A stretch of DNA of 64,000 nt from Xanthostigma xanthostigma (Eukaryota > Arthropoda > Insecta > Raphidioptera > Raphidiidae), in the NCBI GenBank assembly GCA_963575645.1, contig OY754468.1, forward strand, positions 12,028,001 through 12,092,000, written 5' to 3'. This document shows, piece after piece, positions 55,681-64,000 of this stretch. Every line of letters begins with the position of its first letter. Positions within the stretch are counted from its first letter, which is position 1. The notes under the pieces are model-generated. The model ran no database searches. It was not told the origin of the DNA and saw only the letters and a program-made list of their open reading frames with translations. Made by a program: the position numbers and the translations under genes.

Positions 55681-56656
55681 CTTTATTAAGGATCTTTTCA
55701 ACAATACCACTTTCGACCTATCATGCCATTTAAAATTCCGGAGTTCTGAACATTCTGGAGCAAACTAATAAAGAATCCGACCTTTCCGGGGGAAAAAAAT
55801 ACCGCCATTCGATTCTTCATTATGGATTTTATAATACAGATTTTTGACACGACTAACCGTTTTCGAAAAAAAAAACGACCGGTGCGAGTGGTCTGACTCA
55901 CCTGTATATAAAGATAAGGTTCAAATCGTGTAATTTTAATTTTTACAACTGAAGTGACAAAAAATGTTTTAAATATTCAAAGTGGTCGGAGAGCTGAATC
56001 AGAAACCCTGATATAAATACAGTGAAATAACAACTCTATGGAATTGTTTGCAATCTAACGAAAAAAAACCTATGGAGTGGGAAATAGAGAAATGAGAGAA
56101 GTCTGAGGAAGTGAAGGTGATGTGATATTGAGGGTTGAGTTTGAGGGGCGGGGGGCGGCGAATAGGTAGCAGATGCATGTGACGGCGACCTCTTGCTTCA
56201 ATAACGCCGGTACCTATTCCACCGACCGGGCCCCAATGTCACTTGCTGCCGCTGACAATATACAGTGGTGGCGGCGGCGCCAAAAGTCATCGGGAAAAAA
56301 ACCCATTTTTACGGTTCCTTATGCCCGGCGTTATCTTTATCGGGCATTTTTAAGGGTTTACATCGAGATCGGACTCCAATTTAAAATGTAATTTTTTGCA
56401 TTACCTTCAATAAAATAACTATTTTCCATGCTTATACAGAATGATTTTTAAGAAGATTCTTTTTTTTACAGGGTGTAAAAATCAAATAGACGAACAATTA
56501 TATCAAGTAACTTTTTTATCAAAACTCAAAAATGAAAGAGGTACAGGCTTTCAAAGTTTTATTAAATTTTATCAAATTTGTCGTTCCAACGGGGAGCTTG
56601 TAACAATATATTATGACTCGTGTCACTTGTATAATAACATCGTTAATGTTCTAGAA
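55681..56656. other. No recognised gene; GC-rich patch at 56100-56345
   Basis: 56100-56345 is GC-rich (GGCGGGGGGCGGCG, GTGGCGGCGGCGCC) within AT-rich DNA and carries a 72-codon frame (56173-56391) without motifs. Another frame at 56441-56698 (85 codons) runs into the hAT element. Neither is called a gene. Confidence 0.35.
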
Positions 56657-56931
56657 CAGGGGCGGGCAAATCTTTTGGCCGTCGGGTCACATTGCTGATG
56701 AAAATTTGACCGTAGGCCAAAAATTTGTAGAGCAAAAAAAATAGGTCCTTTCAATTCCGCAACAAAAAGGTCTTTTTTCGTCTGTTGTGGTTCTTGCTAT
56801 TTACTATTTTTCTAAAATATTTTTATGCGCCAAATTATATTGGCAAACTATTTTCGCTCGTAATAATTATTTTTAATATGCTTCGCGGGCTGGACTAAAG
56901 TCTACTGCGGGTCGCCATCTGCCCAGGCTTG
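56657..56931. mobile_element. hAT-like MITE with perfect 8-bp duplication
   Basis: The ends CAGGGGCGGGCA and TGCCCAGGCTTG are imperfect inverted repeats. TTCTAGAA flanks both sides (56649-56656, 56932-56939). At 275 bases it is non-coding. CAGGGGCGGGCAAA.. with GGCTGGAC near the other end is a widespread hAT MITE pattern in insects. Confidence 0.85.
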
Positions 56932-56939
56932 TTCTAGAA

Positions 56940-57892
56940 AGTACTATTTTTTCCCGCTTTTAAACTGCCTGAGGAGATACGATATATTTAAATTGAAAGT
57001 TGCCTATTTGTGAAATGGTATCGAACGTTTTAAAATCAGTAGCACGCCACTGAATGTGTGTTTCCAGTTTCGGTGAGTACATAGTACGTACGAAATTACC
57101 CCAGGTCTGGTTCCAGTAAACTGGTACGCGGTACGATTCAAAATGCAAAACATCCGTACGGCGTGGTTGTCTATATATCTGTGTATATACAAGGTGTATA
57201 TATACAGACTCATTTGAAAAAAAGGAATTTTACATCTAAAATTATATCGGTGCGCAATCTCCTACTCCCTGATTTTTTTTAGAGCAAATATCACGGAAAA
57301 AATGACCGTCATTAACTCAAAAATGGACAAGCAATATTTTTGTTAGAATGAATTATTTGTACTAAAAGCCTTTTTTTATATACCAAAAAATTGCCAAGCA
57401 CCAAATTACAATCCACTGCATAAATAATAGTAGATTATATGTGCCCAGATCGTAATGAAATATTTTATGTGTGAGGTGTGACATTACGGAAAAAACGAGT
57501 TTTAACGGTCATACGAGTCGCTTAAATTTTGTTGCGATCACTCACTTCTGCATCACTTAATTAGTTGATTTGTTGTTTATTCGTTTTTTTGTGATATTTT
57601 ATTATACTTATGTCATAGGTTATTTTTGAGGTTAGTTAACTTGCAACTAAAAAAAACCGTACTATTTTTACTACTAAGTACTTACTTTTAAGAAAATGCT
57701 TAATATGAATCATATTTACATACCTTTCTAAGAAATACCTCTGAACCACAGCTCTACACTCATAAATACAACATCTAATGTCAGCTGTCACCAAGGTTTG
57801 ACGTCACTAGAGTTTTCGCGATTTATTCAAAATAGATAGATAAAAATGCAATAATTTGCGTTAAAATTTAATTTATTGCTGAAATAAGGGTT
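56940..57892. other. No recognised gene
   Basis: 57000-57220 has average GC, and two overlapping minus-strand frames (62 and 69 codons) run through it without motifs. The rest is AT-rich. Confidence 0.4.
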
Positions 57893-58090
57893 TTTGACGT
57901 GATAACGTCTTATAAATTGATGAAACACCAATCTTATAAATTGATGAAACACCGGCTGCATGTACGAAAAAGTGTCACGTTCCGAAATCTGTCCCGTTCC
58001 GAATCTGTCCCGTTCCGAAATCTGTCCCGTTCCGAAATATGTCCCGTTCCGAAATCTGTCCCGTTCCGAAATGTGTCACGTTCCGCCTGA
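57893..58090 (+). mobile_element. ACGTGATAACGTC repeat with 17-bp expansion
   Basis: TTTTTGACGTGATAACGTC, TTATAAATTGATGAAACACC, GCTGCATGTACGAAAAAGTG. A tandem of the unit CCGTTCCGAAATCTGTC follows (about six units, 57976-58083), ending ACGTTCCGCCTGAC. Other copies have a single ACGTTCC step here, so the array expanded within this copy. Confidence 0.85.
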
Positions 58091-58186
58091 CTTAAATATG
58101 ATATTCGAGCGGCAGATATCATCAACCGATTGAGATGAAAATTTGTATACACGTTTAGTTTGAATGACAATGCATGGTTAGCTGTG

Positions 58187-58464
58187 TGACGTCACTCTAA
58201 ATCCAATATGGCGGACTTCTAAAGATGGCGGACTAATTTTATTATGCTTTCCTACAATATGAAAGGGCTTGCTGAGAATAACTCGAAAAATATAGTGACT
58301 TCACTCTAAATCCAATATGGCGGACTTCTAAAGATGGTGGACTAATTTTATTATGCTTTCCTACAATATGGGTATCAAATGAAAAGGCTTGCTGAGAATA
58401 ACTCGAAAAATAAAGTGACGTCACTCTAAATCCAATATGGCGGACTTTTAAAGATGGCGGACTA
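58187..58464. repeat. Tandem repeat, 112-122-bp unit, 2.4 copies
   Basis: GACGTCACTCTAAATCCAAT and ATGGCGGACTTCTAAAGATG recur at about 58189, 58301 and 58418. The second unit has 10 extra bases (GGGTATCAAA). The unit ends in GCTTGCTGAGAATAACTCG. Confidence 0.88.
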
Positions 58465-58660
58465 AGTTTTTGACGTGATAACGCCTTATAAATTGATGAA
58501 ACACCAGCTGCACGCACGAAAAAGTGTAACGTTCCGCCTGACCCTGTGCGTGCAAGCGAGAGCGCAGTAATGTATTATTAAATATGATATTCGAGCGGAA
58601 TACGTTATCACGTAAAACTATCGTTCGTAAACCTACTTTACAGACAACCATTTTTTTTTT
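58465..58660 (+). mobile_element. ACGTGATAACG TIR element, apparently complete
   Basis: The left end AGTTTTTGACGTGATAACG and the right end CGTTATCACGTAAAACT are inverted repeats about 150 bases apart. The body includes CACGAAAAAGTGTAACGTTC and GAGCGGAATA. Sequence to 58655 matches the 27705 and 30583 repeats. Confidence 0.7.
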
Positions 58661-59482
58661 CGGAAATAGTGGACGCGTACCTATATTATAGAAATGAATT
58701 TCAAAATCTTCCATCACGCCTAATACTTACCAAATCTACGATTTACCACGTCATGATGAATTGACCATCCTGTATACAGAGTGGATACGATCCTGCTCTG
58801 TATTTTCCACAATAGGTTCATAGCTAGGTAGGTAATGGAGCCACAAGACACTGATAATTGAACTTTATATATGGGGAGACACCACAATACAAATAGGGAA
58901 GAATTTACATGCGACGTGTAAGAATAAAAATTGAATTCGGAACAAGAAAGAGAAAAAAAAAGAAAACTCAAGCATGTTAGTGAAGTGTACTTGTATGTAT
59001 ATGTGTATGTGAATGTATTGAATCAAATAAACACATCTACAGGCGACGACCGATTATTGGCTATACACGAAGAATACTGATAAATACAGTAAATGATAAA
59101 TTAAGGGTATTGTGGTTGAAAATGAGATAAAAAAATACGAAATTATTATTATGAGAAGGAAAACATTCCGTAAAGAATTCTGCATCCACAAGCACCCAAA
59201 ACTTCCGGTTCGTCATCGTTATACAGGGGATAATTGCGGAGCAAGGTGCAACTATAACCGCTTCTCAAACCATGATGAAATGAGCGATTACAGTGAGTTT
59301 GGGTCGTGTGCACGGAGTACACGGAGCGACCCGATAAGCACGGATTTTGATCTTATTACATACCTCAAGCTGGTCAAATGATGGTAAATTATTATTACAA
59401 TATCCATGATCATTATTATTATCTTATTATAACTTTATAAGACACATTTAAAAAAATCAATTTTTTTTATATAAACTGTCAC
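58661..59482. other. No recognised gene; unassigned 89-codon frame
   Basis: The frame 59112-59381 (plus) is less low-complexity than most here: CIHKHPKLPVRHRYTGDNCG, SDYSEFGSCARSTRSDPIST. I recognise no family, and no splice or promoter context supports it. It could be a small exon or chance. Confidence 0.3.
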
Positions 59483-59665
59483 AGTGAAAAAATTCCAGCC
59501 AATTGGGCGACGGGACCATTCCAACTTCAAAAATGTTGACATTTGATTATAATAAAGAAATTAAAATTTCTGATATCGCGTGAGGTGACGCGGGTAATAG
59601 CTAGTATTCAATATGATATTTGCTATTCGTTGCCATGGTTACCTACATAATATGTCATGTAATTT
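59483..59665. repeat. Solo arm of the TGGGCGACGGGACC element, third location
   Basis: TTGGGCGACGGGACCATTCC, AATATGATATTTGCTATTCG and TTACCTACATAATATG match 33455-33680. The outer end is shortened. Confidence 0.8.
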
Positions 59666-60230
59666 CTGACAGAATGGTAAAAATTAAAATATTTATCTAA
59701 GAATAATTTAATCAAATTTGAGATTTTTCTGTGCACTGCTATTTCATACTGATCAACATTACCTTTATACTGAAGACAAATATAAATAGCGAAAGAAATG
59801 TAAATATAAATCGAAGACCCTACTTTTTCAGTATTTCAGTCTGTAAATAGTTCAATAATAAATTGACATAAAACGAACACCAACAGTATACTTTATATTT
59901 GAAGAAAAAGAAGCAATCCTTAAAATTGATTTTGAAGTAAATTACAATTTGAAATGTATCCCCGTATCAAATAAAAAAGGAACTGATTTAATTTAACAGA
60001 TTAATCAGATTTGACTTGATTGACACGTATCTCAATTCTAACAGGTGATTTTTTACACCGACACGGGACGGTAATCCACCGTTCAGTCTGGTATATCCTC
60101 CATTTCCTATTAAAGCTTCATTCAGAATCGATTAGTCAACCCGCTTCACATCACTTCTTTCCTTCAAAAAAAAAAGAGAACTGCATTCGTCTTTTGTTTA
60201 TTCGTTCGCTGACTCTCTTTTATAGCATTA
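59666..60230. other. No recognised gene
   Basis: AT-rich spacer with an 81-codon plus-strand frame (60020-60265) that runs into Helitron sequence and has no motif. Confidence 0.4.
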
Positions 60231-60458
60231 CTAGCGAGCCGGTTCGGCTTCGCCCGAATTTGTAGCTTGTCGCCGTTTTATCGTCGACTAGTGATGCAAA
60301 ATTGGTCTCCACGAAAAGCCCTTTTATTTAAACGCAATAATATATAGCGCGTATCAATTCTAAAGGTCCATTATAAATATTGGTGAAAAAAAAATTGAAA
60401 TCGGATTATTAGTTTCGGAGATCCAAACTTAAAAACTTTACCTCTTTATAATATTATA
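60231..60458 (-). mobile_element. Helitron, leftmost of three in a row
   Basis: The minus-strand 3' end reads GGGCGAAGCCGAACCGGCTCGCTAG at 60231 before T. GTGGAGACCAATTTTGCATC and CGGAGATCCAAACTTAAA are shared with 9425-9647. The 5' end reads TAATATTATAAAGAGG directly against the next Helitron's 3' end; the first bases of its TCTATAC start are displaced. Confidence 0.72.
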
Positions 60459-61084
60459 GCGGTCCGTCCCGGTTTCACCCGGGTGCGATAGATATAATTC
60501 TGCAAAATGTATTTCGATTGCGTCCCGGCGTGTGAAATAATAGCTTTAAGCAAGTTCTAACAGATGGCGCTATTTGGTACTAAAACAGCTTTACGTCGTT
60601 TGCTTCTGAGATAATTGTGTGAGAGAGACAGGAGATCGGCTCTTTACTCCGTTGTGTTTGTTGGGTAGACGCCTGGCGGAGATGACTGATCGATTGATAA
60701 TTGATAACAATCGCACTTTCTGTTTTCACTGGTTTAAATACATAAAAAATTACCGTTATATTGCCATCTTGCAACCCTATTGCGCATCTGTGGATGAATG
60801 TAAAAATACTAATATCGCTATTAAAAAATAGGAGTTGGTGGTAGAACGATGAAAATTTAGGGTTATAAGTATTTTTTAATGGCAAATTATAAAAATAATG
60901 TTGTCCAAAAAATAAAAAAAAAATTCTGAAGAAGACCACCCTTATCACCTAGGGATATAAAAAATAGCCTACGACCTATTCTGAGACCTACCAAGTATAC
61001 ACAAAAAATTCATAAAAATCGGTCAAGCCGCTTCGGAGGATTTCGATAACAAACACTGTGACACGAGATTTTTATATATATAGA
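60457..61084 (-). mobile_element. Helitron, middle of three in a row
   Basis: On the minus strand it starts TCTATATATATAAAAATCTC at 61084, contains CACTGTTTGTTATC-like and CCATCTGTTAGAACTTGC text, and ends CGCACCCGGGTGAAACCGGG, ACGGACCGCTA at 60457. The 5' TC touches the CTAG of the next element with no base between. It has the single-copy version of the module amplified at 50937-51425. Confidence 0.82.
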
Positions 61085-61664
61085 CTAGCGGTCCCGTCCG
61101 GTTTCACCCGGGTGTAAAAGAACGAATAGGGAAGGGAGGAACATGAGTACAGACATTCATCTTAGTTAACCAAGATGAATGTTATGTCCAAATTTCATGA
61201 TGATCGGAGTTACCGTTCAAAATTTTTTGGCGATAAAAAGCAGTATTTATACTTTTTTTAACTTATAATTTTTTTAATTAATTAAATAAAATTAAAATAA
61301 ATTTAAATATAAGCCTTAGAAAAAAGCAATATAGAAAATAAAAAAAAAATAAAAATATATTCGCCCAACGTAGGGCTGGTATTGACACTCGTGTGCTCTA
61401 CCGATTGAGCTAGCCAGCGTTGTATTCTGACAACGCTAATATGAGTTTATTTCACCTGAATAGAAGCTTATTTTTGAGATACATTTTGCAACATTTTTCA
61501 TTATTGCTCCGCTTCTAATGGTCGTAGCCTGATTTTATATAGCCTATAGAATTCCTCGATAAATGAGCTATCCAACAAAAAAAAAATTTTCAATTTGAAC
61601 CAGAAGTTTCTGAGATTAGCGCGTTCAAACAAACAAACTCTTCAGCTTTATATATTAGTATAGA
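61085..61664 (-). mobile_element. Helitron, rightmost of three, with damaged tRNA-like segment
   Basis: Minus-strand start TCTATACTAATATATAAAGC at 61664 after A; end CACCCGGGTGAAACCGGACG, GGACCGCTAG at 61085. The tRNA-like segment (61362-61419) lacks about 15 bases covering the T arm. The 5' flank CTATCTTCTA is shared with the copy at 6784. Confidence 0.87.
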
Positions 61665-62102
61665 TAGAAGATAGATTAATATCGTTGGTAAAGTCAGAAG
61701 TGCACAACTCAATTTGCTACTGAATGATAAATGTTTAATAACAGATTCAACTAAACTACTGAGCGCGTTTTAATCGGATAGTAAACAAAGCGAATAAAAA
61801 GTCAGTTTGTCAACTCAACTCGGACCACAAACGCTCGCATACCTAGATAGTTGGCAAAACCAAAAGTGCACATCCCGCAAGTTTTCCACTGTATGATAAA
61901 AAAATAACAATTAAAAAATATTTTTAATAAATTTAAAAAGATTTAAAAATTTAAAGAAATAAATAATTAAAAATTGAAAAAATATTTTTTTTTAAGTTTG
62001 CAAAAATAAAAAAAATTAAGAACTATACATAATATAATATATAATTAATATCAAGTGGAATAAAATAAAACAAAATAAAAAGAAGAAAAAAAGAAAAAAA
62101 TT
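61665..62102. other. No recognised gene
   Basis: Very AT-rich, with long A- and T-runs from 61900 on. 61755-61850 (CTGAGCGCGTTTTAATCGGA, AGTCAGTTTGTCAAC) and the diverged 62320-62400 text (GATAGTAAACAAAG) are copies of one repeat. Confidence 0.4.
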
Positions 62103-62180
62103 AATGATATCGTAAGGAATCGAACCCAGGACCTTGCCCTCGGGGATCCAACGGCATAACCATTACGCCACGGCTGCCTA
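62103..62180 (-). pseudogene. tRNA-like sequence
   Basis: The minus strand reads GGCAGCCGTGGCGTAATGGT, TATGCCGTTGGATCCCCGAG, GGTCCTGGGTTCGATTCCTT. The A-box (TGGCGTAATGG) and B-box (GGTTCGATTCC) are good. The acceptor stem does not close, so this is the head of a SINE or a captured tRNA, not a functional gene. Confidence 0.6.
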
Positions 62181-62431
62181 ATACGTGTAGTGGTGTTATC
62201 ACGGTATACAAGTGTAGCACTTGTTTTATGGATTACACTATATTTACCAGCAATTATTATATTGTTTTTAAACTATTAGCTGTCAAAAATAATAAAAAAT
62301 AAAACTGTTTATAAAAATTAAACTACTGAACACATTTTAGTGAATTTAAATAGGGTTCTGGTCTGATAGTAAACAAAGTGAATAAAATATAACCCAAGGC
62401 AATCCGACCAAAATTGCGATCTGTAGAGTCG

Positions 62432-62477
62432 TGACGTACGTACGTACATACGTACGTACGTACGTACATACGTACAG
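62432..62477. repeat. ACGT/ACAT microsatellite
   Basis: Tandem TACG tetranucleotides with two ACATACGT interruptions. Self-complementary in most of its length. Confidence 0.95.
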
Positions 62478-63138
62478 ACCAACCGACAACTGCTGTTTGT
62501 GATTTTCAATTACAATTTTAATAGTATTTATGAACTCAAATTGATTTAAAAATGGTTCTATTTTATAGATTAGAATCTCCTCTTTTCAAAAAGCTTCAAT
62601 TTGAATGGATTTCGTGTGAAATTAACTTGGATATAACTTCTTATATGAACGAAAGTCAGCTCTGACGCACAAAGCGATAATAAAGCACATACCGCTAGTT
62701 TAGCGGTATGTGCAATAAAGTATCTCCGCCTCCTTGCACATAGCACATACAATAACAATTTTTTTGGATAAACGCGCATTTTTACATTCAGCAAATTTTA
62801 TACGGAAAATAAGTGATATGTCGGGAAAGGATATTTTTTATCTTAGTCAACATGGCTGGCTTTTTGAGCTTTTATGGACGTAACATTTTATAACTAAATG
62901 TCTATTTTCAAAGTGACACTACATGGCTTCAAGAATTTTATATAATAAAAGAAAAACAAAGACTTTTACACATTTTACCATCGTATAAGCACAAAATCGT
63001 GTCGCAAGTAAAATTCGTCTTTTACTACGGCAATAGAGTAGTCCGACTTAGAAATAGTACTTGGAAGCAAGGTTATTATTCAAGTATGATGTTATCAGGG
63101 GTGACCATATATTTAACAATTTACTATATTATATTATA
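62478..63138. other. No recognised gene; small hairpin at 62685-62713
   Basis: GCACATACCGCTA pairs perfectly with TAGCGGTATGTGC around a 3-base loop. The flanks are AT-rich and non-coding. Confidence 0.5.
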
Positions 63139-63741
63139 CTAGCGGTCCCGTCCGGTTTCACCCGGGTGTAAAAGAACGAATGGGGAAGGGAGGAACATGA
63201 GTACACACATTCATCTTAGTTTACCGAGATGAATGTTGTGTCCAACTTTCATGATGATCGTAGTTACTGTTCAAAAGTTTTTGTCGATAAAAAGCAGTAT
63301 TTATAGTTTTTTAACTAATAATTTTTTTTTAACTTAATTAAATAAAATTAAAATAAATTTAAATGTTTGCCTTAGAAGAAAGCACTGTAGAAAATAAAAT
63401 AAAAATGTATTCGCCCAACGTAGGGCTCAAACCCACGACCCTGATATTGACAGTCGTGTGCTCTACCGATTGAGCTAACCGGCGTTGTATTCTGACAACG
63501 CTAATATGAGTATATTTAGTTAATGCATATCACCTGAATAGAAGCTTATTTTTGAGATACATTTTGCAACATTTTTCATTAATGCTCCGCTCCTAATGGT
63601 CGTAGCCTGATTTTATATAGCCTATAGCCTTCCTCGATAAATGGGCTATCCAACAATTTTTTTTTTTCAAATTGAACTAGTAGTTCCTGAGATTAACGCG
63701 TTCAAACAAACAAACTCTTCAGCTTTATATATTAATATAGA
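63139..63741 (-). mobile_element. Helitron with full-length tRNA-like segment
   Basis: Minus-strand start TCTATATTAATATATAAAGC at 63741 after A; end CACCCGGGTGAAACCGGACG, GGACCGCTAG at 63139. The tRNA-like part (63412-63484) is complete in length. Text is close to 61085-61664 throughout. The flanks carry a direct repeat (TTTACTATATTATAT on both sides), unusual for a Helitron. Confidence 0.87.
63412..63484 (-). pseudogene. tRNA-Lys-like sequence inside a Helitron
   Basis: On the minus strand it has GTTAGCTCAATCGGTAGAGC (D arm, A box) and GGGTTTGAGCCCTACG plus TTGGGCG (T arm, acceptor). The anticodon arm region does not pair, and the anticodon differs from that in the copy at 12225. It is a pseudogene. 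Confidence 0.72.
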
Positions 63742-63948
63742 TTTACTATATTATATATATTATACTATTCTCGATCTACTCAATGTGCGGTGAGTGAAGG
63801 CAACAAAGCGGAAAGAAAATATATCTGCGTCTCTTTCTTCGATGTAATTCCCTGATTTCTCCGATGATAGGATTGGTTGATGTACGTGCCTTCAATGCGA
63901 ATAAAGTATCCCTGTTTCAAAAACATTATGTCTTTTTCTATGACGTTA

Positions 63949-64000
63949 ACATGGGCGTACCCAGCTTTTGGCCCAGGAGGGGGCAAATTAGAAATTTCTT
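63949..64000. mobile_element. Probable start of another element, cut by window end
   Basis: CATGGGCGTACCCAGCTTTT, GGCCCAGGAGGGGGCAAATT has the look of the ends of insect hAT-like MITEs (..GGCGTACCCAG). The partner end lies outside the window. Confidence 0.4.

Noticed and set aside
58242-58517. 91-codon frame with internal repeats
   Set aside because: It translates the 112-122-base tandem repeat; unit lengths vary out of frame and the sequence reads like non-coding repeat.
62318-62509. Tyr/Val/Arg repeat peptide
   Set aside because: Translation of an ACGT microsatellite.
63780-63986. 68-codon minus-strand frame as a gene
   Set aside because: Low-information translation that runs into a repeat-like end at 63949. 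No domain, no start context.

Overview
The window looks like repeat-dominated, AT-rich intergenic DNA from an insect. I found no intact host protein gene, no intact rRNA or tRNA gene and no CRISPR array. The repeat repertoire points to an insect, with Lepidoptera the best guess: non-autonomous Helitrons that start TCTATACTAATAT and end with a CCCGGGTG palindrome plus CTAG, a tRNA-derived SINE, AACCGACTTC/GGAGGAGGTTCT repeats, several hAT-like MITEs, and CR1/Jockey- and R1/LOA-like LINE fragments. That placement rests on remembered repeat families, not on a host gene, so it is tentative.

Layout. 0-9 kb: a complete SINE with a 12-bp target duplication, a broken Penelope-like element (PLE) with inverted hammerhead-like termini, a duplicated degenerate exon that resembles a SWIM zinc-finger domain, a hAT MITE with a perfect 8-bp duplication, and several terminal-inverted-repeat (TIR) elements. 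9-17 kb: Helitrons, a solo LTR fossil, hAT elements, and a Helitron carrying a tRNA-Lys-like sequence. 18-24 kb: two RNase H ends of LINEs in opposite orientation, then a 1.6-kb LINE reverse-transcriptase region broken by one stop and one frameshift. 24-36 kb: composite hairpin/TIR elements, short PLE-like elements with hammerhead cores, large foldbacks and palindromes, a third well-bounded hAT element, a pre-miRNA-like hairpin and a second PLE terminal structure. 36.5-39.2 kb: a 265-bp satellite of ten units with a hint of a four-unit higher-order repeat. 40-50 kb: more MITEs, a Helitron with internal 147-bp repeats and a LINE C-terminus. 50-60 kb: a Helitron with an amplified 40-bp module, a SINE split by a MITE, a 46-bp minisatellite, and related palindromes. 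60-64 kb: three Helitrons head to tail with no spacer, another tRNA-bearing Helitron, and the probable start of a further element at the window edge.

The genes do not form a pathway. What the window records is a history of nested transposition. Several boundaries are exact because target duplications or the Helitron A/T insertion rule can be read directly. The most unusual items are the two PLE families with hammerhead-like motifs, the Helitron-borne tRNA-like sequence, the Helitron-on-Helitron stacking, and the satellite block.
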